Made by a program: the position numbers and the translations under genes
Assembly: GCF_000699445.3 (NCBI RefSeq)
Contig: NC_067198.1
Coordinates: 25,121,536 to 25,185,535 of the forward strand
Direction of reading: 5' to 3'
Length of the DNA: 64,000 nucleotides
From: Schistosoma haematobium
Taxonomy: Eukaryota > Platyhelminthes > Trematoda > Strigeidida > Schistosomatidae
Shown here: positions 22,501 to 35,917 of the stretch, in pieces
Numbering within the stretch: position 1 is the first letter of the stretch
Layout of the letters: every line of letters begins with the position of its first letter
Notes under the pieces: generated by a model
Databases searched by the model: none
What the model was told of the DNA's origin: nothing
What the model saw: only the letters and a program-made list of their open reading frames with translations

Positions 22501-23850
22501 TAAATTGTAAAAATGATTTCATGAACAAACTTTAAGTTGGTTTGGTGATGTAAAGTGTTCACCATCTCCAGCAAATTTTAATCAACGTCACGTGGTAATT
22601 CTTTAGCTTTTGAAGACGTTTGATGAATTATATCATTTGTTTAATTAACCAACACCCCAGCCGTCTAGATAATAATTGTTGAAAAGCAACCATAGTTTTA
22701 TGCACTACTCGAAATTATTATATATAGAAATATTGGTTTTAAAAGTAGTCTAATAAACGCCATTTTTCCACTCATAAAATTCTCAAATAAACTCTGTCAC
22801 AACTCAAAACTGTTAGATTTATTGGCGTAACAGCTACTTACTGATATAATAATATAGTATATAAACGATAAACGTTAAGTTTAAAGGGTTGATAGCAGAA
22901 GTTAAAGAATGACAAATAGATGCTTCGAAGCATTCTTAGACATAACACTTACAGTACTGAAATGAACTAAAACTCGAATATAAATTGGTTATTTAATAAA
23001 ATTAGATTTTATGAGATCATAGAAAATAACTCCATCAAATGACATTAAGATGTTTTGTTCGACATACATCGATTTCTAAGAAGAATTATGTTGGATTACA
23101 AATTAGGCAAACAAGATAATTAAACCTTAAGTAAACAAAAATAGATCTATATCATATGAGTTTTTACTTTATATGATCGCATTTTAATTGCTATGTTGAT
23201 AACATTTATTGTTTGGAGAATCATAAATGAAGTTTCAACAGATAAACAATATGAAATGATCAAGAAAGTCAGCAACTGCTAAGTTAGAGATGAAAAACTA
23301 CGTTTTTTTAGAAGACATATGTTGTAAATTAATGGTAACTAGAATACTGGGTAACATGACTTCAGTTGAGTATAGACAAAATTCTCAAATGATTAGAATT
23401 TAAAGTAAGGAATGTTTTTAAGACTTCATGTCCAAACTAAGTGGCTATTAACGGAATAATTAATAAAAATTAAGTTTTCCTTTAGATGATCACTAAAAAA
23501 AGAAAGGTAGTGATGATAAAACACGAAAGTGTAGCCTCATAGCAAGCAAAATCTTTAGTATTATTACATAGCCATTAGATAGTAAACACTGTTAAACAGA
23601 GTGAATCATGAGTTCTTTCAGTATTATTAATAAAATGTGACCATTTCACTCAAAGTAAACAATTAAAGTGGAGTTATTACTGAGTTAAGTGTTTTCACTA
23701 ATCAAGTAAAAGTTTCATGATTATACTTGTTTAACCGAACAACTTTTCTGAAGTCGTTAACATCAGTTACAAATTTTATTTTTAATAATGATGTTTGATC
23801 GCATATTTGTTAATGAGATTCTGGAGTATAAATATATATGCATTTTAACA
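19564..23850. other. Presumed first intron of the DYRK-like gene, no exon seen
   Basis: AT-rich sequence with no supported coding segment, repeat family or RNA gene recognised. Confidence 0.4.
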
Positions 23851-23862
23851 CCGTTGGATCCC

Positions 23863-23975
23863 AACTTATTGGTTTAGAGGTTATGCATCCGCACACTTGA
23901 CCGAAGGGCTTGGGTTGGATTCTCGCGCGTAGAATTGTGGATGCTCACATCTAAAGAGTTCTGCGCCATGAAACT
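23863..23975 (+). repeat. Degenerate tRNA-derived SINE (Sm-alpha-like)
   Basis: A box A-like TGGTTTAGAGG and box B-like GGGTTGGATTC are followed by GTGGATGCTCACATC, the region that leads into the hammerhead in better copies. The hammerhead boxes themselves are too decayed to use. Confidence 0.5.
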
Positions 23976-24267
23976 TTAATAAAATCTAAGTATTAAATCA
24001 ATAAACAATTAGTGATACATTGAAAATATTTCTCACTAAACTGTATAAATGTCATGAAATGAACTTTGCCATAAAAAATTAAAAAAACATCTTTGGTATA
24101 TGATTTATAACCTTAACTCTTTTTGATGTAGTTAGTGTTTTTATACATTCATTTCAGTCAAGGTTTTTTATGATGATTGTTGTATTTATAATCGATAGAT
24201 GTATTGGACTTTCTATGGAATAAAATGTATGGTAAAGTTATACAATGATTTACATATATTTACTGTT

Positions 24268-24271
<4 letters not shown>

Positions 24272-24318
<47 letters not shown>
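24272..24318. repeat. (TA)n microsatellite
   Basis: An almost pure TA run of about 47 bases, next to the SINE fragment at 24,350-24,448. Confidence 0.95.
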
Positions 24319-24321
<3 letters not shown>

Positions 24322-24349
24322 TGTGGATTTGCGAGGATTGTAGCATTTT

Positions 24350-24448
24350 CACAGTTGGATTCACGAGTCGAACTAAGCTAAACTATCATTGGAAGCCTGA
24401 AAACACTGGACGGCCGTCTCGTCCTAGTGTGGGACTCCTCAGCAGTGC
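24350..24448 (-). mobile_element. 3' half of a hammerhead SINE (truncated)
   Basis: The minus strand has the hammerhead block at 24,403-24,448 and the downstream CTAGCTTAG-type 3' region; the tRNA-like 5' half is missing. The break falls exactly at the outer end of ribozyme stem I, where a (TA) tract begins. Confidence 0.7.
24403..24448 (-). ncRNA. Hammerhead ribozyme relic, GAAAC box mutated
   Basis: Minus strand: GCACTG, CTGAGGAG, a GTCC/GGAC stem II, CGAGAC, GGCCGTC, CAGTGT. The CUGANGA box is intact but the conserved GAAA reads GAGA, which should impair cleavage. Confidence 0.65.
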
Positions 24449-25304
24449 ATATATATATATGTATTTTGTATATATTTTTTCTCTTATACTGTGTGTGTGA
24501 CATAGGACACTAATTAAGATAGGTTAACTTGAATAAAATAAAGTTGAATATTCTATATTCGTGTAGTCTGTTTTACGCAGCTTCCAATTTTATTTCCTAT
24601 AACTAAAAAATTTCATGACTACAAAAGATTTGAACCTTTTGCGAATACTAGTTTAAATAATTAATATTTTCGTTAACATAGAAAGTATATAGCATAAAAT
24701 TTTTCTATTAATATAAATACATTTGTAAGAATTCCTCAAAACTGACTTTTTATTTCTGAAAATGTCTATTACATGAAAATTTTCTCAAATATTCTACTCT
24801 GAATCATTTCAACTACCCTCTTATTAAAGTATTTGTCAAGTTTTATATCAAGTTTTTACAAGTAGTCTTGTAAAATGTTTTATGTAAAAATAAAATAAAC
24901 AAACAGAGAATTAGTTCATTACTATCCAATCCCTCTCCTTAGATGATTCAATATGAAACCAATCAATGTATAGGTTTCTTTTAAATGGTTTAATAGTACG
25001 ATTGTTTGAAATTAAATTAACTTTTCATTATGTTTTATTTATTAAAAGTACTGATTCTTTAAAACATAATATTAAAGTCTAGATAGTGAATTGTTCATCT
25101 TGCGTTTTATTTATCTACACATGTTTGTGCAATTAATACAATATGGTAGTGAATAAATTGGATAATCAAAAAAAAAGCCACAACTATATTAATCAAACTA
25201 TTCATAAATATATTAACCAACTTAACAATCTGTATAATTTGGAATATTTGGGAGAAACCATAAAAAATAAAACTACAAATAAAGTTTTTTTCTTCTTCAT
25301 TATG

Positions 25305-25455
25305 TTGCTAAACACTGCTAGGTCCTGGGCTCGAATCCTGTAAGGCGGGATCGTGGATGCGCACTGATGAAGAGTCCCACAACAGGACGAAACGACCATC
25401 CAGTGCTTTCAGGTTTTTCATGGTGGTCTAGCTCCAATTAACTCATGATCTCAAC
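25305..25455 (+). mobile_element. tRNA-derived hammerhead SINE
   Basis: Box B-like GGGCTCGAATCC, then GGGATCGTGGATGCG, the hammerhead at 25,361-25,406, and a 3' end close to that of the 32.8-kb copy, ending ACTCATGATCTCAA. The 5' box A part is not clear. Confidence 0.75.
25361..25406 (+). ncRNA. Hammerhead ribozyme relic
   Basis: Stem I GCACTG/CAGTGC pairs, stem II GTCC/GGAC and CGAAAC are kept, and the site is ATC. The first core box reads ATGAAGA, so the invariant C3 is lost; probably inactive. Confidence 0.65.
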
Positions 25456-25999
25456 TATTGAAACTTGTATTTACATTTAGTACAAACACTCAACAGTGTT
25501 AAATGAATAATTATTTTTTTGTTTTGTTTTTATCAATTGATAAGTCATTGGGTAACATTTATTCTGTCTAAAAGATAAATAATCTACTATCTTTTAGTGT
25601 ACAATAAAGTAAGTATGGAAATATTATTTGTAGGCGTAAAAAATAATGATTAACTTCATCAACTGTTGTGTTTTCATTTTCACAAGCTCTATAGATCAAC
25701 TAATGAATATACTTACGCTTTATTTATTATGTAAAAGTTTTCCTTTTTGAACAATCAAACCAAGGTTTATCACTTAAATGATATAGAAATCGATAATTCT
25801 ACAGCTTAGATTTCAAGTTAATCTTCCTAACTAGTGTCAGTCAAATAATTATTTCAGTAAGTTATTATAATCACTATGATTCTTTATAATAATTGATGAT
25901 AAATAGTAAGGAAAGTATTCAGTAATCATGTTAGATAAATGAGGACACTGAAATAGCTTGTTTATAGATCATTCAATCAAATAACCGATAATCATTTTA

Positions 26000-28880
26000 T
26001 CGTTATTCATGTGGTATAGAACACTATATATGTACATAATTACACTTAGATGCGAGCACAGATAAATACATGCACATAGTTATATATGTATATATGAGCA
26101 TATTTGATATGCATTTTATCTGCACATGGACTAAGTTATGCTTATTGTCATATGTTTCAACCTAAAAACAAGAAAACTATTGTGTCACTTTGGTAAGTTA
26201 TTTTTAAATCATGTCCTATTAGTCTATTTCTGAATGGTCCATTAGTAGCCACTTTAGGTTCAGTAATAGGATCTGGATAACAAAACACTGCTACTCTTCA
26301 GTGTGGTCGAATAATTCATTTGTGATTACTTAAATATTTGACTAATAATATCTTTGTATGCGTTGAGAGAAGTTTTTATAACAAGCTGATTTAGTAATAA
26401 CTCTGTTTATAAATATAAGTATTTCTTATCAGTCAATATAGGAACGGTTAAGTAATACCTTGAAATCCTCTAGTTTTAAGACCATTCTCTAGCATAATTT
26501 ATTTCAGAAATTAACTTCAGTCAAACACTTAGTGAAAAGAAAAATAAGCATTTTCTGCTAATATAGGAAATTTAATCAGAGAATGTAACTCTTCCCCTAA
26601 TTGAACTCGTAATCTTCAAGACTAGAGACCAGCGTATTACATTTAAACTATCAAGTTATTGTTCACTAATGAATATTTCTAGCTTTAATTGATTTATTAT
26701 ACTGCGTAATACATCTCTATTCAGAATACTGTAGAACATGATGTAAGTGGTTTGAACGAAAACAATTTATAGAATTTATTCGAAGAAAAGATAAGATAAA
26801 CAGAATGTTTTGTCTTAAATTCAAATGTGTCGAATTAGAAATCAAAAGATACATATTTAAATAGAATTTCCTAAAGTAGGTCCATTTAGTATAAACAGGA
26901 ACGAATAAATTGAAAGTATTGCAAAATAGAAATGTGATTAATATTTTCCATAAAAATAAGCTTTTTTCTGGTCACTTTTAACATTTCACCGCACTTATAT
27001 CTCTTTAAATGAATTTAAAACATTTTAAGTTATATTACTGAAATATTACTGTTAAAGACTGTGAACAATGAACGATAACCACAGAATAATCATTCGAATA
27101 TCATTCTGACTACGTATTGTAAATATTCCAAATCCACTATTAGGCATCAACGACAGTAATATACATCAACTCATAAGTGGCTATTTAGTTTATCCTATTT
27201 TCTCACTATCTGTAAAATTATCGTCGACCTAATTGGAATTATATTCCATTCTCAAACAAATCTCATATCACCTTAAATATATTTTATTTAGATTTTTTTT
27301 GTTTAAACTGTTAACGAATGTTATGTTTAAATATTAAAATAAATGTTCAATTGTCAACAGATAACTATTAGGAATATAACAAATTAACAATAGTTTTTAA
27401 GGTCGTATTCAATAGTTTGTGTATATAGATACTAACTGATCAATTCTCACTAACTTTAATGATTGATTCATGTAATTCATATTTAATTAATTGATATATT
27501 TATTAAATAAATCAAAATTTTCAATTGGGTTATTAAAAAGATATGTGATCAATAATGTTTTCATTTCATATTGAATATGAATGATTGTTTGATATAGAAG
27601 AAATTGAAACTCAACAATATACAAAAATTATTGAATCAATGTAAACTGATCATTATCAGTGTTATGATTCAATATGTAAACTTTGATTTTTCATTAATAT
27701 ACTAATTAGTTTTAATGTTTACTCTGTATCTTGAATAGAGCACTTTTTTTTAAAAAAAAGTCATTTAATGAATTTAAGGGACATTTTAATTGCACAGATG
27801 ATTATTTTCATTATGAACCGATAGTGTTTTTAGATTAAAATGGAAATAAATGTTAAAAGTCTATGTTCAAAATTATTATGAACCTGTACAACAATGCACA
27901 ATATTTGAACAAATTCAGTATTTAAATGAAAATCATTCACTTTTCAATGATTAGGAAATCAACAATAAGTTACTAAATTGTACAGGTAATCTGTCATAAA
28001 GTTAAATATAAGGAAACAAAGGAGAACCTATCTAACGTAGTCAGATTGAGAATATGCTAATAGATTTTAATTCAATTTGTTTTCATATTAGATTTTTAGC
28101 TTTGAAAAACATTATCTATTTCCTTGATTATACAGTCAATATGTCAATTAGATAATAATTATTTTAAGCACTTATATTTTTCCAATAAGAGTGGCAGTTT
28201 AGTGATTATATCACTTGTTTTGTAAGTCAAAAGTTGGAGTTTAATTCTTTGGACAGTGTTATTGGTCCTTGGATGAACTATGATTCAACACTGAGTACAT
28301 AAAACCATAACTAATAAATAAGAATTATTATTATTGTTTAATTATTCAAATTAAACCACGATTTTTAAATTTGATGGACATTTTCATCACCATTTCTCTT
28401 ACTTTAAAATAATCTCATCAAACGTAATATGTAAAATAAAATCTATTTATTCAATATACACAATTCAAGTTTTTTTTAATAATACATCTTATGTCTAATC
28501 TTTTGATTTAATGATAATGTATATTACAAACTAGCCTCTACTAAACAAATGTCGTACATCACAGAGTATTGGCCAGCTATTTCATTCCAGCATGGAACTT
28601 TTCAACAGTGCATACTGACTCTGTCATTTAAAAATGATGTAAAACATTCTTCAAGGTTTTTTTTATCACTGTGACCTTTTTATGATAATAATTTTTAAAT
28701 GTTCATTAAAAGTAACAATGGCTGATCAAGCTTTCATATGTGACCTAACCTTTAAAAATATTAAGATCAAATTTATATTTGTCGTACATCAAGAGAACTG
28801 AAAATCAGTATTAGACTTCAGTGGAACCTGTTTAGATAGGACACTCCTAAATATATATAAGAAAGTTATGCTCTTCATGT
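26000..28880. other. AT-rich non-coding stretch
   Basis: No exon was supported. A degraded tRNA-like segment may lie at 28,190-28,260; otherwise nothing was recognised. Confidence 0.4.
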
Positions 28881-28883
28881 TTA

Positions 28884-28945
28884 GCCTCGTAGCTTAATGG
28901 ATTGAAGCTTGCATTCACTGAGTTCCAGGATCGAATCCTATCCAT
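28884..28945 (+). repeat. tRNA-like SINE fragment
   Basis: A box A-like TAGCTTAATGGA and box B-like GGATCGAATCC at a tRNA-like spacing. No acceptor-stem pairing was seen, so this is not a tRNA gene. Confidence 0.45.
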
Positions 28946-29644
28946 CTACTTCAGTTAAAATAGATAAATAATGTTACTAGACCATGTTTTTATCTCTTCT
29001 AAAAATGATCTTATCAGTATTAAATTCCTGTGAATTCACCTCATAAGTTCCAGTTATTTATATTACATCTGCTTGCAAATTTCATAATCATTATAAATTT
29101 TATTTTAATTAAACACAAGAAAAATAGTTTTCTTATTGTTGAATTTTCTTGAGAGAAAATAGAAACGAATGAAGTTTACTAGTTTCATCTAACTGTTTGA
29201 AGAAAATGTTGAACAGTTGATGTAGATGTTTTTGCAATACAAATCATCTACTTCCTTTCACTAGTTATTCACTTATAAGTGAGATTTTCTTGAACAGAGT
29301 AAATTATGTACGTGTACGGATGTGTGTGTACAAGTGTAAGCTCTTGTACATGAATATGAATATATATACATATATAATGGCAAAGAAACTTTTTTTCTTA
29401 TTCTTATAATTAAGGTGTGTGGTATGTGTACATACATAATTGTAACAACAATAACAGTAGTAGTGGTAATATCAATATTAGTAGTCATTTTAGTGTACTA
29501 ATAAATTACGATAACACACTAAAATGAAACAAATATATGCGCAAAACATAAATGTCACAATCTGTCCAAGAATCAGTAGATTAACATTCAATCCCATCCA
29601 TAATTGTAGCTACATGTTTACAGAAAGCGTAATCTATATGGGGT

Positions 29645-29668
29645 TTATATATATATATATATATATAT
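29645..29668. repeat. (TA)n microsatellite
   Basis: A TA run of about 24 bases inside otherwise non-coding DNA; it creates a false ORF. Confidence 0.9.
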
Positions 29669-31020
29669 CACTTAGTAAAAAAATGTGTTTCAACTGTTAT
29701 GATAGAAAGCAAATTAATGCTTATGGTGACTCTCAATCTCATCAACTGTTAGTGAATTCCCATAAGTCCGTAAGTAAATTATCATGGATACTATTGACAA
29801 ATAGTAATAGCAGTAGTAGGATTTTGTGACGGTATCCAAATGGTTACAATCGCACAAATCGGGAAGAACACTAGACATGAAGTTATTTTGAATTTATTAC
29901 CAATTGATTAGAGTTATTTGTTACAGTGCAGTTCATTATTTTTGTATGAACTTGAATGCTTTGTTGATTCAGTAAATTAATCTTAGCAAGGATTAAATAT
30001 ACAACTACTATTTTGTTATATTTATTACCTGAAGTAGTTTAATCTGTTAATATCATAAATTGTGCGCATTCATCTAGTTATTTATTAATTAATGTCATGT
30101 ACCACCAAGTTCAATGAATTTAAATTTATATAACTTAGCATATTAAGATACATTTTCTGCTTTATCTTTGGTGCATAATAAATCTTCATCTGTAGTCTTT
30201 TGCTTTCTTTCCTGCATCCAACTATGTCAGCGTTTTGTTCGATCACAACAATTGGTGTCCACTCTGGAATAGGCAGTGTATTGTTAAGAATTCTAGAGAT
30301 TATTAGTGATAATCGTGTAATAGTCTTTTGACGTTCTAACAGGTTAACACATTGTATTTAAACTCTTGAACAGTAAATATTACAGCAAATCAAAGAATCC
30401 TAAAGTGAAAAAAAGAAGCAATTACACAATTACTTCTTAGACATCAACACTGATGGTATTTTGTTCTCAGTAAAAATTTTGTTTCAGGCAACCAGTGTAA
30501 AGAAGGCATAATTTGACCAGAACTTAAACTGTTTTGATAAAAACATCTGTTTTTTTAACAAACAACACATTTATTTTACTAATGGAATTCTACTATAACG
30601 CATTCACGCCCATAGATACATATGTATCTTGCTCAACCCTAACTCAATTCATGAATGTCATACTCTGTGACTTTTCTACTTATGTTAAATGATTTTATAT
30701 GAACCAACAAACTGTTTGAGACTTTATTTTAATGGGAAAGATATTTATTATCATAATAAAATACTTTTCAGTACTAATAACAATCTATTTGTTCTGTTTC
30801 ATATTCTTAACCTACTTTCATTAAATTTAGCATTCGATACTGAGCTATATTTATGGATGAAAATACGAAGGTAATTATAACGATTCTTACCGACTCAAGT
30901 TCCATTTTAAACCAATTTCTTTTCAATAATCTAACCATTAAATTAATTTCAGAAATCCTTTACCTTCAATGAGAATAATAAATTCATAAATATCTATTAT
31001 TATTCGTCTAATGGAGTCAC

Positions 31021-31035
31021 TCTCTCTCTCTCTCT
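31021..31035. repeat. (TC)n microsatellite
   Basis: A short pure TC run. Confidence 0.85.
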
Positions 31036-32370
31036 TCATAAATTAAAACAGCCTAAAATATTTCGTCCTTTATGTCTTAAGGTTATTTTTACATACTAAA
31101 CTTTGTCCTAAAACTGCCCCTGAATAAAATAAATTAAAGGCATTACATAGTATTACACTTTATTGTTAGTTATCACTGCTAATGAAGGGTTTATACATTA
31201 ATGGATAGGTTAATAACGTAAAGACAGATTTATGAAAACTGTTCACCTTAAGAAGGCAGTTTATATTATGGGCTGATTTCCATTATGTAACAAAAACTGA
31301 CTAGAATAAAAAATATGAACCATTAGACGTTAATTCAACAGCCCATAAATAACGCGTTCCTCACTAAGCCTGAAAATACTGGATTGTATTACTAGGATAG
31401 TCAACACCGCGTCTCTTATGAAGATGAAAAAGTCATTCAATACTGTATAGGTTTCACAAGTTACCTAGTTAAAGACAGTCTATGATGGAAATCATTTTCA
31501 GAGCAACTAACGTTTATTTCAACCACTAGAATAATTTCTGTCTCATTATTTGCAAATTTTTCATATTTAAGTAAAATTATGTCATTCATTGTCACAATTG
31601 TGGACTGAGATACTAATGGTCAAATGAATGAAATGACTGTTTGCAATAATTTTATTAGCGAATTAGAATTCGATGAGTTGTGTAAAGAAATATATTTCTA
31701 CTTAAATTTTTTTGCAGTAATGCTAAACTTTTAAAGGTTCTTTGTTCGATATTACATTTTCCATATAACGATATATACGAATGTACAGCTTAAGTAAATG
31801 ATTTCGTCGAAAAGAAAATTTTCTTCGCTGATTTCTCTTTTTCTTATTCAATGACACTATGGGTTATTTTAATTACCTGAAGAATTGAAGGATCCTGTTT
31901 GATATTAGTTTATGGCGAAAAATGTCTTCATTCTTGAATAAAATTGTTAAAATAGACGAAAACAACCAACAATAGTTGATGCTCATCATTATAACTAATA
32001 TGTTTTTCATAAATGAATTGCTTTCTAATAAAGTATTGCATTGAAAATGTGTGTTGTAGTTTACAATATGTCAAATTAAATATTATCATTATTACTACTA
32101 TCATAATCTCCAAAATCGTTATTTGATAGATAATTGGATGATTGTGTGATTGTTTTTTTTCCGACATCATGACAGCTGGTTTATTCATTTGATTACAAGA
32201 AATTATAAAATACTAAAATCTTGGTCAAAATGTACATCAAAATATCCTAATCATCAAAACTTAAGATGAGTAAACAATACTTTCTGTTTTCTTCATCATC
32301 TATTACTATTAGTTTTTAATTGAGATCATGAACCGATTGATGTTAGACAACCACAATTGAAAACCTGGAA

Positions 32371-32416
32371 GCACTGGACGGCCGTTTCGTCCTATTGTGG
32401 GACTCCTCAGCAGTGC
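32371..32416 (-). ncRNA. Hammerhead ribozyme, intact core (left arm)
   Basis: On the minus strand: stem I GCACTG/CAGTGC, box CTGAGGAG (position 7 may be any base), stem II GTCC/GGAC, CGAAAC, then a 3-bp stem III with a GC loop and GTC cleavage site. Every invariant core base is present. The very small stem III is typical of retroposon hammerheads and may need dimer formation to cleave well. Confidence 0.8.
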
Positions 32417-32768
32417 GCATCCACGATCCCGCTCGCGGGATTCAAACCCAGGGCCTTCGGTCTCGCGCGCGAACGCTTAACATACTGGACCACTGAGACG
32501 GCATCCAGTGGCGATAGTGTCCAACATCAACCAATCCACGAAACTGCGCGACCAACTTCCACTGTACTGAGGTAGATACCTGTCTCTACCCGACACGGAT
32601 TAGCTCCACTGGTCACGGCTTCTCACTAGAACTCCGAGAATTCCTTCACGAAGCTAGTCACTAGTGAGCACATGTTAATTATCAGTATAGGGGTTGTGGA
32701 GATTATTAAGTTTCGCGCGCGCGACCGAAGGCCCTGGGTTTGAATCCCGCGAGCGGGATCGTGGATGC

Positions 32769-32814
32769 GCACTGCTGAGGAGTCCCACAATAGGACGAAA
32801 CGGCCGTCCAGTGC
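32769..32814 (+). ncRNA. Hammerhead ribozyme, intact core (right arm)
   Basis: Identical 46-base core to the left arm but on the plus strand. The predicted cut lies after C32,808. Having an active-looking core on both strands means either transcript direction would carry one ribozyme and the antisense of another. Confidence 0.8.
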
Positions 32815-32984
32815 TTCCAGGTTTTCAATTGTGGTTGTCTAACATCAATCAGTTCATGATCTCAATTAAAAACTTAATAATCTCCACAACCCCTATGCTA
32901 GTATTACTATTAGTGTTGTCATCTGTCTAGTCCTGACCAAATACTCAATCTAAAATAATTGTGTTTCCTCAAATAACCACTCCA

Positions 32985-33235
32985 GAGGCTTTGATGCAAA
33001 GATCTGTTCCATAAGGCAGTGGGAAAATATCAGGAGACACAATCCTATGGTAGTCTGTGACCACAGTAAATATGTACGCTATTCATTATCATACAATCCT
33101 AAAGTCTAGATGAACAACTGGTTTCGAATTAAAGCTTTCTAACTCTCTAATTTCCAACTGTCGTATCGAAAAACATGGTTTAAGCTCCGGTTTTCTAATT
33201 TTGCCATCTCAATTTCGTAAAATCACGCAGTGTGC
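32985..33235 (-). repeat. Old copy of the 0.5-kb retroposon
   Basis: In the same block order as 11,400-11,640 but much diverged: AAGGCAGTGG, GGAGACACAATCCTATGGTAG, GTCTGTGACCA and CTCAATTTCGTAAAA. It sits about 85 bases after the ribozyme SINE foldback. Confidence 0.5.
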
Positions 33236-33239
33236 AAAG

Positions 33240-35170
33240 ATTGTAAATAATGTTTTAAGCAGTTGATTTTCTAACTAGTAAATCATATGTTCAAACTAGA
33301 TATTTGCTATCGAGTGTAGCTTATAATATGGATCTGTATGTGGCTATTTAGAACAAAGCACACATTTATCTGTGTATTGCTTTTAATACGTAATGGTCTA
33401 GTATATAAGAGGTTAAGACAAAGTCACTGTACGATTAAAAATTGTAGTAAAGACAGAAAAGTCATGTGAGTATTATGTTATGTTGGAGTTACTTATAATA
33501 ATACAATTATGTATATTAAGAAAGATAAGTATATAATTAAGAATATTTTATAAGATCGAGGTAGAGTAGAGATAATTCAAAAACGGGTTGGGATGAAGAA
33601 ATTATAATAAGCAGCTTTAGAGTGTGACCAACATATTGTGGATCAAGACAAATGCAGAAACAAAGGTCTAATTTCATCATTTTAATCTAGATAACGTCTG
33701 TCATGGAAGCATAATCCGATTTTTTTTATATTAGACTGCTCGTAACTTGATGTAAGACTGAAGAGGCTCCTTATATAGTTTAGCTCGTTTATCAATAGAT
33801 AGAATATACAATCATTTTATCAATTAAACTACTCCAAAATGTTATTACTAATTTTTGCAAATTGGAAAAAAAACAACTGGGTATAAATTAACAATCTCCT
33901 CTCATTACCAATCCGATTAATGCTTTTTTAATAACCTACACTATTAATCCAAAATTCATTTATTACTCATCATCATTACAAAACATTATTATGACTGATC
34001 CTACAATTTTGCGAGTTTTATTCGCATTTTGATTAAACTATTTTTAATAGTTTAAGTCATGAGTCGATTTAAGCTAGACCACCATTGAAAATTTATTAAA
34101 ATTACTATAATCTTTACGAAACCCTAGTCTAATCATAAACTATTTTTGATAAAAAGTGTGATATTACTCATTTGCCAAAATTATAGCCGGAAAAAATCGA
34201 TTAAACACTTCTTTTTCCTGTCATATTATCATTATAGTTTATTTATTATATGTGAAACGAGTGATCCATCATTTCATTTGTTTTAATTGAATAATTTCTT
34301 GAACGATTTATGAAGAGAGAAAAAAACAGAAGACTGCAGTAAAAATGAAACACCCATATAAGTTGTATTCATTAGTCATATTTTTATTTGTTTACTTCCG
34401 CCGATATTGTTAGTGTTGTTGTGCCAACCTTTATGCTTCCATGTCATAACAAGAAAAACAGTCCATAGATTTATACATACACATAAGTACATTAACTAAC
34501 CTAAGCTTTAATTGTAAGGTCAAGGGTTAAAACTAATACGCAAAATGCTGTGGTGTATTCAATGTATTAGAAAATGTATAGAAAATCAATAAATCATACA
34601 AACTGTAAATGAATTACAAAAATTTTGTCACTCCTGTGAATTTGTATTGATTAATATATTATTTTTCATAATAATCTTTTTACCATTCGCAAAGGAAATG
34701 CAATCAGATCATGGTTTTGAAGTTGAAATCTTAAGAAAACCATTTCAAAGCTTCTTACTAGTCCCCAATACTAGTACATTTTTTACAGATTAGTAAGTGA
34801 ATAAGACCGATAAATCTTATTTTTATTGTGAAAGAAAAGGCTAATGATTTGGGACGTTTAGCTATCAGGCAATGAGTTATATAATTCAATCCGCCTCCGC
34901 TTTATTCGATATTAAAAATCTAGGTGAACATTTCTACTTATTAGAAAATGTAACAGACTCAAATTTATATACTGAGCTGTTAGATTATCAAAAGTAATAT
35001 ATTTGCAGGGAATATTGCCACCAATTCACTTCGTCAAAGGGATCAAATGATCTAAATGAACACTATAAGATCAAGAGAAATTCCGCGTCACGAATTAAGC
35101 GCTTTTTATTGTTGCATTCTTCTTACCGAATGATGAAAGGATGATATTAGGATAATTTTCACGGTTTATA
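33240..35170. other. AT-rich non-coding stretch
   Basis: No exon, RNA gene or repeat family was recognised between the old retroposon copy and the SINE at 35.2 kb. Confidence 0.4.
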
Positions 35171-35194
35171 CTACGGACTAATCTTAGTTAGATA

Positions 35195-35420
35195 ATCAAT
35201 GAATCACCAGGTTTGAATCCAAGACCCTTGGTTTCAGAGAGGAGGATGTTTGACCCCTGAACCATTAGACTGAGATCTGGTGGTACACTTTCTGAATTCC
35301 AATCAATTCGCAATGTTGGGCGATCTCTGGTGGAGTTTTGAATGCATGTTTTTGAGGAATTCCATATTAGGTCAAAATAGCAGCCCAATGCCTCCTAGTT
35401 TACAACAGTTGTCCAACTCA
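35195..35420 (-). repeat. tRNA-derived SINE, minus strand
   Basis: On the minus strand, AGTCTAATGGTTCAGGG (box A-like) and GGATTCAAACC (box B) at normal spacing, then about 60 bases of unrelated sequence. A related but distinct tRNA head from the hammerhead SINEs; no ribozyme was seen. Confidence 0.5.
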
Positions 35421-35914
35421 GATCAGTCTTTAATGCTAATAAGAAAAGCCCAATAAACTTCACAAACCCTCTATACTTATAAAAGAATAATTATCGAACT
35501 ACAAAACAGTACTAAAAGTGAGAATTGTTTAAACCACAATTATATTTTGTTTATACTATTGTTGACTCATAATTCAAAAGAATAAATATCTAAAAGTTCA
35601 TATTTGACAAGTACGGGAGAAATTAATTTAACCATTTATTATAGTAAAACAAAATCATTGACATATATGCATAAGTGTACTTCATGCGAAATAAGAAATA
35701 ACAATGAAATAGTCCATTATCTCAATGATTTGTCTAGTAATTTACTGTAAGAAAATTATTTCAATCTTTTTTAAAATTAATGTCTGTCATTATTACTATC
35801 TTAGTACTCCCAACTCATACATGCTATTGAAAAAAGTAAGTTAATGAGTATTCAATGACCCCTAATGAGACAGTAGAATTTTCACTTTCAGATTTCTTTT
35901 CATTCTGATTCTGT

Positions 35915-35917
<3 letters not shown>

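Larger units (their letters stand above)
32301..32914 (-). mobile_element. Foldback hammerhead SINE with 13-base target duplication
   Basis: TATTACTATTAGT occurs at 32,301-32,313 and 32,902-32,914, bounding a 588-base insert. Inside, a full SINE runs on the minus strand from about 32,700 (5') to 32,314 (3'), with box B GGGTTTGAATCCC and a hammerhead. The 3' 165 bases are present again in opposite orientation at 32,708-32,874, giving long arms with only a few mismatches. A further 24-base inverted pair (GGGGTTGTGGAGATTATTAA and its complement) flanks the second arm at 32,689-32,712 and 32,873-32,898. A single duplication around everything implies one insertion event. The transcript could fold into a very long hairpin. 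Confidence 0.8.

Noticed and set aside
24199..24381. ORF with Tyr-Ile repeats
   Set aside because: It is translation of a (TA)n microsatellite.
28884..28945. tRNA gene
   Set aside because: Box A and B resemble tRNA but no acceptor stem pairs; SINE debris. The same applies at 35.2, 36.5 and 43.9 kb.
32357..32930. Two ORFs inside the foldback
   Set aside because: They cover ribozyme SINE sequence on one or other strand and are not genes.
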